This document shows positions 29,096 through 38,337 of a DNA stretch of 64,000 bases, piece by piece. The DNA lies in the NCBI GenBank assembly GCA_963731585.1, contig CAVSWC010000010.1, positions 173,511-237,510 of the forward strand, read 5' to 3'. The position numbers and the translations under genes are program-made. The notes below the pieces were generated by a model that saw only the letters and a program-made list of their open reading frames with translations, did not search any database and was not told the DNA's origin. The stretch is from CANKHA01 sp963731585. GTDB lineage: Bacteria > Pseudomonadota > Alphaproteobacteria > Rhizobiales > Xanthobacteraceae. Every line of letters begins with the position of its first letter. The stretch's first letter is position 1.

Positions 29096-29404
29096 CTGCA
29101 GAAGTTTCTCGCCTCGTTTGCGGGAACGATCGCCGCCCCCTAGCTCGCTGGTACCGTCGGCAATAAATTGCACCCCCAAACCGTCCTTTGAACGCCGAAC
29201 GACGCGGCATCTCTTAGCCCGGCCGCGAGGTGACATGCGCAGAATGAACTCGTCCGGAACTGTGCTAGGTTCCAGGCCAATAATCTTGGCACCATCATTT
29301 GAAAAGTTACTCACGATACATCGCCGGGTGAAACGGCCGTGGCTATCATAGATTTCGGCTGGCGAATTCCATTCGACACGATAGGTCTTTCGGCGTTCGC
29401 GCAT
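29087..29404 (-). CDS. PilZ-domain protein
   Basis: About 105 residues from the ATG at 29404. A longer start at 29434 is less likely, because homologs begin MRERRKTYRV. RRKTYR gives the R-x3-R motif and NFSNDGAKI the D/N-x-S-x2-G motif of c-di-GMP-binding PilZ domains. The end RCRVVRRSKDGLGVQFI is the typical last strand. Probably a stand-alone PilZ effector, common in this group. It ends next to an MSLPG remnant. Confidence 0.75.
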   Translation of the reverse strand: MRERRKTYRVEWNSPAEIYDSHGRFTRRCIVSNFSNDGAKIIGLEPSTVPDEFILRMSPRGRAKRCRVVRRSKDGLGVQFIADGTSELGGGDRSRKRGEKLLQPD

Positions 29405-29637
29405 GTTCGCGGTCTCGAATAAGGTGAAAGTCACGACATTGAAGGCGGCAAACGTGAGAAGCGCTTTAATCGATATTGGAAAAAGCTACATAGTTTTCGA
29501 TTCAATAATTCATCAAACCGCGCGCGAGGGTCAAGGTGACAGTGGACCGGCGAGTATCACTGTTTCCCCCGCATTGTCGCCCGATCGAGCTTTAACGGTG
29601 GGACCCGTAAGCGCCTGCTGGCGGTTATCTTGCTGGA

Positions 29638-29937
29638 ATGAGTCTTCCCGGAACCATCGTCCTGCGGCCCAACGAGTTCACGCAGCCCGACTACAGCATG
29701 GTCTACAAAGACCCTAACGGGCGAGAGCTGGAAATTGGCCGAATATATCGCGACACCACCGGCACGGTTAACCGTGCAAAGCCGTGGTTCTGGATGGTGG
29801 AGCACCACCTGCGGCGAGGGCGAGCAGGGCCGCATCAAGGGCGATGCGTTACCCTGGACGAAGCGAAGGCCGCATGGTGCAAGTGCTGGGATTCGGCAGA
29901 CGTGCCGATTAGGTGGCCGCCCACGCTGGTGGGGTAA
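29638..29937 (+). CDS. conserved small protein (MSLPG family), intact
   Basis: A 99-residue gene: MSLPGTIVLRPNEFTQPDYS, then YKDPNGRELEIGRIYRDTTG, WMVEHHLRRGRAGPHQGRC and CWDSADVPIRWPP. This is a conserved hypothetical family of Bradyrhizobium. The C-terminal half resembles a small substrate-modifying fold with many aromatic residues, but no function is known. It is the only complete copy here. Three remnants lie at 9317, 24174 and 29031. Confidence 0.7.
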   Translation: MSLPGTIVLRPNEFTQPDYSMVYKDPNGRELEIGRIYRDTTGTVNRAKPWFWMVEHHLRRGRAGPHQGRCVTLDEAKAAWCKCWDSADVPIRWPPTLVG

Positions 29938-29989
29938 CCTTTCATGCCACCGGGGCAACGCCAACGCATCTATAAGATGGGCCGAATAA

Positions 29990-30178
29990 ATGCCGAAAGG
30001 TTCCTGGGCGTGGATTGCCGCTCGAAACCTATCGCATACGCGAGCGTCCTTAGAAATAGACACCCGGCTCGTTCCGCTGGACGAGTTCTATCTCGTCATT
30101 CTGTCAGAATACCTAAACCGTAAATGCCGCGTTGCGTGGCGCAAGCCGCAACCGATAGGCGTACGCTTCGTCGTCTAG
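29990..30178 (+). CDS. short PilZ-like protein
   Basis: The 62-residue frame has AARNLSHTRASLEIDTRLVP and DEFYLVILSEYLNRKCRVAW then GVRFV. These match the central and final strands of PilZ proteins of rhizobia (RNLSxTGAxLE, CRVxWR). The normal N-terminal R-rich motif is missing, and the usual glycine of the second motif is arginine. It may be a truncated or frameshifted copy. Confidence 0.5.
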   Translation: MPKGSWAWIAARNLSHTRASLEIDTRLVPLDEFYLVILSEYLNRKCRVAWRKPQPIGVRFVV

Positions 30179-30313
30179 CGCTACGACCGCAGGTCGCTGG
30201 TTTTTCTCCGGCCCGGCGGCCTGCGCCATCGTCTCGATGACGTGGCCGTCGCGGAGCTTGATCGGGAAGGCGAGCGGACGGTGCCAGCTCACAACTTTGG
30301 AACGGGTACGCAT
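30113..30313 (-). CDS. doubtful small protein
   Basis: The first half, RPLAFPIKLRDGHVIETMAQ, resembles a family of short rhizobial proteins (PLA-x-P-x-x-LKDGR-x-I-x-T). The second half lacks likeness and runs into the PilZ-like gene on the opposite strand, so a shift is likely. Low confidence. Confidence 0.3.
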   Translation of the reverse strand: MRTRSKVVSWHRPLAFPIKLRDGHVIETMAQAAGPEKNQRPAVVALDDEAYAYRLRLAPRNAAFTV

Positions 30314-30582
30314 TTACTGTTTCGCCTGTTGCACATCGTGTTGCGGATGCTTAGCGTGAGAAGCGCCCAATCTGCAAGGCTTGTCGCACTGTTGCACTTG
30401 TTTTGCATTTCCCAGGGGGCCGGGCTGGCGCGTTTTTGGAAAGCCACCACTTTTCATAAAAAAAGGTCTGCCTTAATTTGGTTATCCACACGGCGCAAAT
30501 TTCAGATGCTGAGTTGTTTTTCAGGCAAAGTTCTACTGAAGCGGTTGGATATAACCGTCCCCCCAGTCCTCTAAGGCGTGAC

Positions 30583-30777
30583 ATGGCAGCTAGTTCAAAA
30601 ACCGAACAACAGGACCAAGGAGAACGGCACCCTGCCAAGCAGCCTCATTGCATCATCTGCAATACCCCTATGCGTTTGGAAGGCATCGAACCATCAGCGG
30701 ACGAGGAATACGACTTGCGGACCTTTGAGTGCCCCAATTGCTCGAATGAGGTAGCCGCCAAGATTAAGCACGGATAA
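30583..30777 (+). CDS. small zinc-ribbon protein
   Basis: A 64-residue protein. CIICNTPMRLEGIEPSADEE and FECPNCSNEV supply two C-x2-C pairs spaced about 27 residues apart, as in zinc ribbons. The N-terminus is polar. I chose the ATG at 30583 because homologous short proteins start a few residues before the polar stretch. Function unknown. Confidence 0.65.
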   Translation: MAASSKTEQQDQGERHPAKQPHCIICNTPMRLEGIEPSADEEYDLRTFECPNCSNEVAAKIKHG

Positions 30778-30848
30778 CGGAGCGAGTGCTGCGGCTTCTC
30801 AGCCGCTGCGCGTGTCGGCGTATCACAGGGCACGGGCGCAGCGCTCCG

Positions 30849-31256
30849 CTAATGCGCGGAGGTAGTACCTGGCGGTGGCGGGGCGGTGATGTTCATAAGC
30901 TGCGCCACGGCGGTTACCAATTGGGCCGGCGCAAAAGGTTTTTGGATCAGGATGCTATTTGGAACGCCGCGAGCGGCCCATTGGGATGGATCCGCCCCGG
31001 TTATGTAAATAACCCCGATCTCTGCCGCGATCTCTCTTGCGCGGCGGCCTAATTGCCAGCCATCCATTCCGCCGTGCTTCAACTTCACATCGGTGACGAG
31101 CACCCCGTAGGGGGCCTCTTTGGATTGGAGTAGCGCCACGGCTGATTCCGCGGAGTCAGCTGCGGCAATGGAAAAGCCCGCTTCGTCCAAGGCCTCGTCC
31201 AGCACTTCGAGAATCTGCTCCTCATCATCGACGATCAGCACAAGGCGCGCTTCCAA
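30849..31256 (-). CDS. single-domain response regulator (CheY-like)
   Basis: A 135-residue receiver domain: VLIVDDEEQILEVLDEAL with the acidic pair, LVTDVKL with the phospho-accepting Asp near residue 56, YITGA with the Thr, and IQKPFAPAQL with the Lys. No output domain. It is isolated from any kinase gene and probably works with an orphan hybrid kinase. Intact. Confidence 0.85.
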   Translation of the reverse strand: MEARLVLIVDDEEQILEVLDEALDEAGFSIAAADSAESAVALLQSKEAPYGVLVTDVKLKHGGMDGWQLGRRAREIAAEIGVIYITGADPSQWAARGVPNSILIQKPFAPAQLVTAVAQLMNITAPPPPGTTSAH

Positions 31257-31523
31257 TCGCGTACTCCTTTGAATTTGCCCAAGCGCGGGCGTAAGAACAG
31301 TAGGGAGAAATCGGGGATGGCCTGCCTGTTCCGATGTTGCGGACCCCCGATGGCTAGGGTGATTAAAGACTGGCCTTTTTGCGTAAATTTGTCAGGTCCC
31401 AACACGTTCCCGTGTTCCCAATCACGGATATTTGTTTAATATTCACGGATGCTTGTTTGGGAGTCTTAACGTCTCTGGTTAGGTTGCGCGGGATTTTTCA
31501 GTAGAGCGTAACATTGCCCGCAT

Positions 31524-31721
31524 ATGACCTCAGACGATCAGTACCGCGCAAAAGGCGTAGAATTTTTCACCAAGGCGAGCGCGGCGACCGACCCGCGCTT
31601 ACAGGTCGAGTACGCGGCAATGGCCGAATGTTATTTCCGACTCGCGATTCTTGCCGAGAAGAACCGGAAAACCAATATCGTGTATGAGCCGCCACCAGAC
31701 CCGTCAGATGAAACGGCCTGA
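31524..31721 (+). CDS. small helical Rhizobiales protein
   Basis: The 65-residue frame DQYRAKGVEFFTKASAATDP and YAAMAECYFRLAILAEKN has two helices of the same layout as the genes at 7661, 31817 and 38338. It ends in an acidic, proline-rich tail. The family is abundant in Bradyrhizobium and without known function. Confidence 0.6.
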   Translation: MTSDDQYRAKGVEFFTKASAATDPRLQVEYAAMAECYFRLAILAEKNRKTNIVYEPPPDPSDETA

Positions 31722-31816
31722 TTTAAAGATGACGCGGCTCTTATCTTAATTCCCTTCTGTTGGGGCTTTAATGGTTTTTCTGGCGAACCTCGGGCAGGCC
31801 CTATGCTTTCTGTTGT

Positions 31817-31993
31817 ATGGCATCAATAAACGACCCCCGGAACGCAAGACCTAATGCTCAGTACTATCGAGAGCAGGCAGAGTATTGCCGGCAGCAAGCC
31901 GGAAAGGAAGAGCAGGAGCTGGGCATTCGGCAAAAGTATCTCGACTTAGCCGAGAGATGGGAGGGCTTGGCGCGAGCCGCGGAGAGGAGCTAG
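31817..31993 (+). CDS. small helical Rhizobiales protein (58 residues)
   Basis: Starts MASINDPRNARPNAQYYREQ, then AEYCRQQAG and KYLDLAERWEGLARAAERS. YYREQAEYCRQQA followed by a YLDLAERWE-x-LA helix is the standard form of this small two-helix family. It ends at the TAG at 31991. It lies 96 bp after the related gene at 31524, so the two may be a tandem pair. Confidence 0.6.
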   Translation: MASINDPRNARPNAQYYREQAEYCRQQAGKEEQELGIRQKYLDLAERWEGLARAAERS

Positions 31994-32095
31994 CGGTCCA
32001 ACGACGATTTTTACCTTCGAAGTTTGCGCCGGCCCGGTCGTACGCGCCCGGCGCGATCGCCACCTGCAACGCGACGTGTTCTCCCGGCGGCGACT

Positions 32096-32640
32096 TCACT
32101 TTCGCATCCGAGCAGCGCCCACTAATCGACTAGATTTCGCCTGCGGCAGGTCGCTATCAACCAAGTCGCTGAAATGACCACGGGCATAGGGACTTTGATC
32201 TTCCAAAAAATCGATGATCTCGACTCTAGCGGGTAGAAGTTTTCCCAGCGCGTCTATTTCGCCGCGACGAAGCTTTAAAAAAACTTCTGTGGCTGGCCAT
32301 TCCATCGCGGCAGTGACAAGCGGCAGCCATTGTCGCACTGCTGCAGCTTCTTCCATATCCTTCTTCATGTGAAGTTTCTGGGCAGCTTTGAGCATTTTCC
32401 ATAGTCTCTGCGCTTTAATCGCTCCTGTGTAAGATATTGGGCCCCTCGTCCAAGGCCTTCCGGAACGGGGGGAATGTTCAGGCGTTCACATTCCCAATCT
32501 TGCAAACTCTCGAAAACGTTTTTCTCCCTGTAGACGTTAAAGACAGGCACTCGACCAGCCCAAACCCAAAGTAGGCCTTCATTGAGCGAGCAGCGAGACA
32601 AGAGGCTGACCGGCTCTAACCATAAGTCCTGATCGGTCAT
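32096..32640 (-). CDS. hypothetical protein, probably one gene with a frameshift
   Basis: The first frame runs MTDQDLWLEPVSLLSRCSLN to YLTQERLKRRDYGK. The second continues MLKAAQKLHMKKDMEEAAAV to the stop at 32096. The join near 32393 needs a one-base change within GGAAAATG. Together they give about 181 residues with a tryptophan-rich first half. Two overlapping genes are the alternative. No family recognised. Confidence 0.5.
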
Positions 32641-32691
32641 GTGCGACCCTCCTGGTTCGGTGCCATCGACATTCTATCGTCCTAGGGCGTG

Positions 32692-32795
32692 TACTCATAA
32701 AACGAGGGATGTCCGCTTTTGGGGCTAAAGCAGACTGCGCTGGTCAGCCCGGAATTTCGCCTTTTGACCTAACTCGGACACTCGACGCTTTTTTC
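32692..32795. repeat. dispersed MSAFG/KADI-type repeat, copy b
   Basis: Reads gatgtccgcttttggggcta, aagcagac and ttttgacctaactcggacac. The spurious translation MSAFGAKADCAGQPGISPFD is the hallmark of this Bradyrhizobium repeat. Confidence 0.7.
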
Positions 32796-33178
32796 AGCGG
32801 CGCTCCAACCCGAGCTAGAACGCGGGTCGCGCCTCGGTACTTTTCGCACCAAATTCAAGGGGTAATCCCTGATTGTCGCAAATTGCGCCTTCGCTAGCAT
32901 CGCCAAGGCGCGCCCGACGCCTTGTCTTATTGGATTGCCCCAAAGGGCAATATCGCTGGAGCCGATGGGCGGTCAGGTTGAAGCATTATGCTGCCTGCGA
33001 AGGTCACAGTGAGGCCGGCCTCAGGCGCGCGGCCAGAGTGGAACAGCACAAGGGTAACAAACTGAAGCAGTGGACCAACGAGGCTGGCGGCACAACTCCT
33101 CTCGCAATCTTCAAGAGGCCGTCCGCCAAATTCCCGCATTCGTAACATCTGTAAGCGATCAAAATGGAGGATACCAAA
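32796..33178. other. intergenic, no supported gene
   Basis: Between repeat copy b and the small exported protein. Opposing short frames are shadows. A GGAGG at 33166-33170 serves the gene at 33179. Confidence 0.4.
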
Positions 33179-33415
33179 ATGAAGTTTTCGATCGCACTAT
33201 CTGCGCTGCTGATCACTGGATTCGTGGCCGCAAGCACTGAACCGGCCAATGCCGTGGTGTACTGCCAGTACGTTGAGTACCCTGCCGGGTGCATCGCAAG
33301 GGCGGGCGTCGTGCTGCGGCCGCGGCCGGTCGCACGAGCCGCCACGCGAGAAGCAGTACGGCCTGGAACTCCGACAAATTGTGGCGGTCCGGTCGATCGC
33401 GCCGGCAGACGCTGA
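33179..33415 (+). CDS. small exported protein
   Basis: A 78-residue protein with signal peptide MKFSIALSALLITGFVAAST and mature start EPANAVVYCQYVEYPAGCIA, then VLRPRPVARA and a glycine/arginine-rich end. EPANAVVYCQYxxYPAGC is strongly conserved in small Bradyrhizobium secreted proteins. The GGAGG eight bases upstream fixes the start. Function unknown. Confidence 0.7.
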   Translation: MKFSIALSALLITGFVAASTEPANAVVYCQYVEYPAGCIARAGVVLRPRPVARAATREAVRPGTPTNCGGPVDRAGRR

Positions 33416-33951
33416 AATAATGCAACGGCAGGTCGGCATTTGAGCTTGCGCTTGGCGCCGCGGAAATGAGGCTCTCGCCAGTCAGCTGACTGGGGAGCGA
33501 TAGAGATCGGAATTCGCGCGCGGCGCAGGCGCATTTGGCACGAGGCAAGGTAAAGGCGGCCCCCGACGGGCCTCTACTGGCCGAAAGACGAGGCGCTGGA
33601 AGGTAAGTGGAAAGCGCCGCCGATCCAGCGGGTGACATGAATGGTAAGTGCGGTCGGCGGCCGGCTTCAGCGAAAGGAGCTCCCGCGCAGAACATCGCGC
33701 TGCTGGCTCCGACTACTCGCCCGCCGACGAGGTGATCGAGTGAGGATCGACTTCCGCAGTCGGCCCGAACGCGAAGTGCTGCCGTGTCCGCTATGCCGCT
33801 GCTTTCGGAGCATGAGCGGACGTAACGCGGACATCGCCGAACTGGTGCTTTTGACCCAAAGCAGACATTCGCCGGGGCTTCCGGCATCCCTTCCTTGAGT
33901 CCCAAGTACATTTATCCGGCGTTTGGGTGTTCATCGCGGAAGCCGCTTGTC
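33416..33951. other. intergenic region with repeat copy c
   Basis: Short opposing frames only. Repeat copy c lies at 33811-33880. The region must carry the promoter for the kinase at 33952. Confidence 0.4.
33811..33880. repeat. dispersed MSAFG/KADI-type repeat, copy c (short)
   Basis: Contains gagcggacgtaacgcggaca and cttttgacccaaagcagaca. These are the two end blocks of the repeat with a shortened middle. Confidence 0.6.
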
Positions 33952-35808
33952 ATGAGTTACTGCACCGCCTTGCGTTTGGTGTGTGTCGCTTTAGCGGTCT
34001 GGATCGGCGGTGTTTTGCCGGCGTCGTCTGCGACGCGACATATCGTTTTGCTTTTCGACGAGCGCGTCGAGTTACCCGGTCTGACGGCTCTTGAAGCTGA
34101 ATTTGTCCAAACGCTCGCGTCCAATTCCTCAGATCATATCGAGATCTATCGCGAGACGATGGATATCTCTCGGTTTGACTCCGATAGTTACCGAACACTC
34201 CTGAAAGATTACCTTCGCGAGAAATATGCGAACAAGAAGATTGACGTGGCAGTCGCCACGTTTGGGCCCTCGCTCGAGTTTCTGCTGAAACATGGGGACT
34301 CAATCTTTCCCGGAACTCCCATAGTTTTCTGCGGGATCGACAGAAGAGAACTCGGTGATCGCTCGTTGCCCCCTCATGTCCACGGCGTTCTTCTGAAGCG
34401 GGAGTTTGCACCAACGCTTGCGCTTGCGCTCGGCTTGCATCCTGACACCAAGCACATCGCTGTTGTAGCGGGGACATCGGAGTTCGATACTCAGCTTCTC
34501 GAACAGGCGAGACAGCAATTTGGTGTTTATGAGAGCCGCCTCGCGTTCAGGTATCTGACGGCGGCGCCACTACAAAAACTGCTTGTCGACCTCGCGGGCC
34601 TGCCTCCGCAGACCATCGTGCTGTTCACGACGCTTTTTCAAGACGGCGCTGGCGAGTCTTTCGTTCCACACAATGTCGTACCACTTGTTTCTGCTGCCGC
34701 GAATGCGCCTGTTTATGGGTTCCTCGATCAATATGTCGGTCGCGGCATCGTAGGGGGAAGTGTGTACAGCGTTTCTAAACAGGGCGTGGAGGCCGCTAAG
34801 CTGGTGTTGCAGCTCTTGGCGGATCCGGAGCCTGCAGGGCCTGCTTTGTTGGAGGTATCCGGGAACAAAGTGCTGTTCGACTGGCGGCAAATGCAGCGCT
34901 GGAATATCGCCGAGAGCAGGTTGCCCCCGGGCAGCGAAATACATTTTCGACAACCGTCCGCGTGGGAACAATACCGTTGGCAGTTGAGCGTCACCTTCGC
35001 CATCGTATTGTTTCAGGCCGCGCTGATTGCCTGGTTGCTTTTCGAGCGCCAGCGCCGCCACCGGGCGGAGTTGGAATCGAAAGGTCGCCTTCTGGAAGTC
35101 ATCCATTTGAATCGAATCGCTTCTGCGGGCGTCTTGTCGGCATCCTTCTCGCACGAACTCAACCAACCGTTAGGAGCCATCTTCAGCAATGCAGAAGCGG
35201 CAGAAATGCTTCTTAAAGCCGAACCGCCTGACGTCAAACAGCTCACAGAAATTCTCGCGGACATCCGCCTTGCTGACCAACGCGCGGCGGAAATCATCCA
35301 TCACCTGGGTGGTTTATTAAAGAAGAATAGTCCGGTTGAGTTACAGGAGTTCGACCTTAGTGATGCGGTTCGTGGCGCCGCCAGCCTTCTTGGCCATGAG
35401 GCTTTGAGCCGGGACATTGTCCTGGATGTCAGTCAGGCGCAGGCCGTCTTGCCGGTGCGCGCCGACGCGGTTCACCTTCAACAGGTCATCTTGAATCTTG
35501 GGCTCAATGCAATGGATGCGATGCTCAACTGCGTTCCAGGGTCACGCAAGGTGATAAAGCTGGAAACCATGTTGGTCGGGCGGACCGAGGTCGAGGTTTC
35601 CGTTTATGACACAGGACCGGGAATTCCAAAGGACAAACTGAAGAGCGTGTTCGATACGTTCTATACAACCAAGCCGCATGGCACCGGGCTCGGACTCTCG
35701 ATCGCGCGCACGATCATCGAGAACCACGGCGGCAAAATCTGGGCGGAGAACAGGCTCGGCGAGGGAGCCGTTTTTCGCTTCACCCTGCCTCTGGCCAGGG
35801 TTCAATAA
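33952..35808 (+). CDS. sensor histidine kinase with periplasmic ABC-substrate-binding-like domain
   Basis: The 618-residue intact protein starts with a signal-anchor (ALRLVCVALAVWIGGVLPAS). Residues 25-330 form a periplasmic domain with the order of ABC_sub_bind-like sensors (IDVAVATFGPSLEFLLKHGD, GTPIVFCGIDRREL, GVYESRLAFRYLT). A membrane helix near residue 350 leads to the kinase: FSHELNQPLGAIFSNAEAAE with the phospho-His, LQQVILNLGLNAMDAM (N box), DTGPGIP, FDTFYTTK and GTGLGLSIARTIIENHGG. A longer start at 33895 is possible but would bury the signal. No cognate regulator is adjacent. The ligand is unknown. Confidence 0.85.
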   Translation: MSYCTALRLVCVALAVWIGGVLPASSATRHIVLLFDERVELPGLTALEAEFVQTLASNSSDHIEIYRETMDISRFDSDSYRTLLKDYLREKYANKKIDVAVATFGPSLEFLLKHGDSIFPGTPIVFCGIDRRELGDRSLPPHVHGVLLKREFAPTLALALGLHPDTKHIAVVAGTSEFDTQLLEQARQQFGVYESRLAFRYLTAAPLQKLLVDLAGLPPQTIVLFTTLFQDGAGESFVPHNVVPLVSAAANAPVYGFLDQYVGRGIVGGSVYSVSKQGVEAAKLVLQLLADPEPAGPALLEVSGNKVLFDWRQMQRWNIAESRLPPGSEIHFRQPSAWEQYRWQLSVTFAIVLFQAALIAWLLFERQRRHRAELESKGRLLEVIHLNRIASAGVLSASFSHELNQPLGAIFSNAEAAEMLLKAEPPDVKQLTEILADIRLADQRAAEIIHHLGGLLKKNSPVELQEFDLSDAVRGAASLLGHEALSRDIVLDVSQAQAVLPVRADAVHLQQVILNLGLNAMDAMLNCVPGSRKVIKLETMLVGRTEVEVSVYDTGPGIPKDKLKSVFDTFYTTKPHGTGLGLSIARTIIENHGGKIWAENRLGEGAVFRFTLPLARVQ

Positions 35809-35814
35809 CCGCTA

Positions 35815-35930
35815 TTGGCACGAAGCGGACATGCCAGTCGCGCCGAGCGATGTCCAGTTTTTGGGGGTAAAGCGGAAAACATAGGCTCGTTATGAGTATT
35901 TCCGCTTTTGACCCAAAGCGGACAGCCGCT
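35815..35930. repeat. dispersed MSAFG/KADI-type repeat, copy d
   Basis: About 115 bp reading cacgaagcggacatgccagt, cggaaaacataggctcgtta and gcttttgacccaaagcggac. It is almost the same as copy e 1.1 kb away, and the two flank the potassium channel gene. Confidence 0.8.
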
Positions 35931-36098
35931 GCGCAAGCAGGCAATGACCGCGGCGGGCGCTGATACCGGCTGCACGACCATACAACTCACAGCCACGCCA
36001 GCCAGGACGACGCGATCAAGCCGTCCGGGCACGCCCGCTTTAAGCCGGCAGAAAAATCGAGGACAATAGGCACTTTCACGCGATTCGGGACGCCGAAG

Positions 36099-36791
36099 AT
36101 GGTCGTGGACGCCCTAGGCGAGATGCGCCGAATACGGCGACGATATACCGACCGGCTGCTCACGCTGCTGGCGGTGCTGCTAGCGCTCCATATGTTTGTC
36201 TTTGCACCGCTTCACGCGATGGGTCTGTTTGCATTTCAGGGTTTCACGATTGTCGCCTTGTTCGGCATCATGGTTGCGATGATCGTCATCTCTGAGAACA
36301 AGGTGGCAGTCGCCGTGATGTCGGTCTGCCTTGGCGCCAATATTGTCGTCTTCCTGCTGCGTCTGTTTTATCCCCCATGGCCATATAACCTTTATCTGAT
36401 AGCTGCTTCTTGGCTCGCCATCGCGGTCACGCTTGGAGTGGTCGTCGCACAAGCCGTATTCAGACCTGGCCGGGTCACCTACCATCGAATTATCGGAGCC
36501 ATCCTGCTGTATCTGCTTATCGCACTCGTCTTTGCGGCCCTGTTCGTGTTTGTCGGGCTGTTGATTCCCCATGCATTCAAGGATTTGCCAATCGAGGACA
36601 ATTCAGCCCTTGCCAACTCGGTCTATTATTTGAGTTTTGTCACTCTGACGTCGACGGGATATGGCGACCTTGTTCCCGTGCACCCGATTGCACGCAGCTT
36701 ATGCAATATCGAAAGCATCATTGGTCAACTTTATCCGGCCACGTTATTGGCGAGGCTTGTAACCCTCGAGATGGAGCACAGCAGCTCCTGA
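36099..36791 (+). CDS. two-pore-helix potassium channel (Ion_trans_2)
   Basis: A 230-residue membrane protein with several N-terminal hydrophobic helices and a C-terminal pore module: VYYLSFVTLTSTGYGDLVPV contains the potassium selectivity filter TSTGYGD, followed by a last helix (ESIIGQLYPATLLARLVTLE). No cytoplasmic ligand domain is visible. A downstream ATG at 36123 is an alternative start. It is flanked by two near-identical intergenic repeats in the same orientation. Intact. Confidence 0.85.
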   Translation: MVVDALGEMRRIRRRYTDRLLTLLAVLLALHMFVFAPLHAMGLFAFQGFTIVALFGIMVAMIVISENKVAVAVMSVCLGANIVVFLLRLFYPPWPYNLYLIAASWLAIAVTLGVVVAQAVFRPGRVTYHRIIGAILLYLLIALVFAALFVFVGLLIPHAFKDLPIEDNSALANSVYYLSFVTLTSTGYGDLVPVHPIARSLCNIESIIGQLYPATLLARLVTLEMEHSSS

Positions 36792-36909
36792 TGCCGGCAA
36801 GAGCCGGCCGCCGCAGCGCCAGCAACCCGCGGGGGCGGTGAGCCGTGGTTCGACAAGACAATGGCGGCCAGGTGAAGAGGTGAAGTAAGCAGAATAGCGG
36901 TCTGCAGCG

Positions 36910-37030
36910 TCCGCTTGTGGCACCAAGCGGACATGCAGTCGCGCCGAGCGCATGGTCGGTTTTTGGGGCGAAAGCGGAAAACATAGGCTCGTTATGAGTA
37001 TTTCCGTTTTGACCCCAATTCGGACATTCT
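36910..37030. repeat. dispersed MSAFG/KADI-type repeat, copy e
   Basis: Shares with copy d the runs ccaagcggacatg, cagtcgcgccgagcg and cggaaaacataggctcgtta almost without change. It is the same orientation and lies immediately downstream of the channel gene. Confidence 0.8.
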
Positions 37031-37162
37031 CCCCGTCGCTCCACACGACCTCAACGGCGGACACGCGCAATTCGAAAATCCCATTTCGGCAGCTGGGTTC
37101 CCGAAAATTGACCTGCGACCACTGATCCATGATTATCGTGGAGCAACATCAGGCCTCGATGC

Positions 37163-38009
37163 ATGATTACGCTACCCGAGCTGGCGGCAGAAGCCCTGGG
37201 TTCGTTCCTCGCCTCCGATATGAAGGATCGGTTTGGGTCTTCGCATGCGCGCCTGGCTGAACTCATCCCATTTGCCGCCCGGTTGGCGCTTGAATGCATC
37301 GGCAACAGCGATGCCCTCTACCACAACGTCGAGCATACGATGCTCGTCACTCTGGCCGGCCACGACATCTTCAAGGGTCGTGCGCTGCTGATGCCGTCGA
37401 CACCGACCGACTATTCGAACTTCATCGTCGCCTGCCTGACGCATGATATCGGCTACGTCCGTGGCATCGTCAAAGGGGACGGTGATGATGGCTACGTCGT
37501 CGATGCGACCGGCCGGAAGGTTTCATTGCCGCGCGGATCCTCCGATGCCGCGCTTGCGCCATATCACGTCGAGCGGTCGCAGCTGTTCGTGCTGGATCGT
37601 GTTGCGGCAATCGAGGAACTCGATGGCGCACGGATCGCACGTGCAATCGGATTCACGCGGTTCCCATACTCATCGACCCGCCGACGAGAAGGACATTGAC
37701 GAGGAAGGGTCACTCTTGCGGGCCGCAGATCTTATCGGTCAGCTTGGCGATCCTCACTATTTGAGAAAAGCCAATGCGCTTTACTACGAATTTGAAGAGA
37801 TTGGTTTGAACAAGCAGCTCGGGTATGAATCGCCGGCGGACCTCGTCGACAAATATCCCCAATTTTACTGGAACAGCATCTCTCCGCACATCCAGGCCGC
37901 TATCCGTTACCTCAATGTTACCTCGAGCGGGCGTCAGTGGATTGCAGGCCTCTACAGCAATGTATTTCGTGCCGAGCGTGAGCTGCACCTTTCGGGGTCA
38001 CAGCCGTAG
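37163..38009 (+). CDS. HD-domain metal-dependent phosphohydrolase, one frameshift
   Basis: The first frame carries YHNVEHTMLVTLAGHDIF and, 40 residues later, ACLTHDIGYVRGIVKGDG, the H...HD ligands of HD-domain hydrolases. A single extra base near 37670 moves the frame to ADEKDIDEEGSLLRAADLIG and LGDPHYLRKANALYYEFEEI, which carries the last Asp ligand region. It is about 281 residues when corrected and ends at 38009. Probably a cyclic-nucleotide or nucleotide phosphodiesterase. Substrate unknown. Confidence 0.75.
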
Positions 38010-38136
38010 CGACGTCTACTCTATCGCGGAGCGGACAGAACTCAAGTTCTTGGCGCTCCCTATTTTGCTGCATTAGACGCGACAGTGGGTTTTTCACCCA
38101 GGCAGTCGCTTTCTCTGTGTGGTGTACTCGGGTGCC

Positions 38137-38176
38137 AAAAAGGGCCTCCGGATCGCAAAAGCGGAGGTCCTTTTTC
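38137..38176 (+). terminator. intrinsic terminator (possibly bidirectional)
   Basis: AAAAAGGGCCTCCG and CGGAGGTCCTTTTT pair around an 11-base loop with one mismatch. A T-run follows on the plus strand and an A-run precedes the stem, so it could also act on the minus strand. It lies about 130 bp after the HD hydrolase. Confidence 0.8.
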
Positions 38177-38337
38177 TGCTGCCGAAACGACGGGGCAGCT
38201 TCGCCGCGCCTTAGACGCCGAAGGCTGGGCAGCATAGGGCTGCGCGCATTGCCCCAAAGGACAATTTGCAACCACGGCAAGATTTGTTGAGCTTGGTACG
38301 GAACTGTCATGTGGATGGCCCGTGAGGGGGCCGCGCC

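Noticed and set aside
32709..32897. 62-codon frame MSAFGAKADCAGQ
   Set aside because: Known type of spurious frame produced by the dispersed intergenic repeat.
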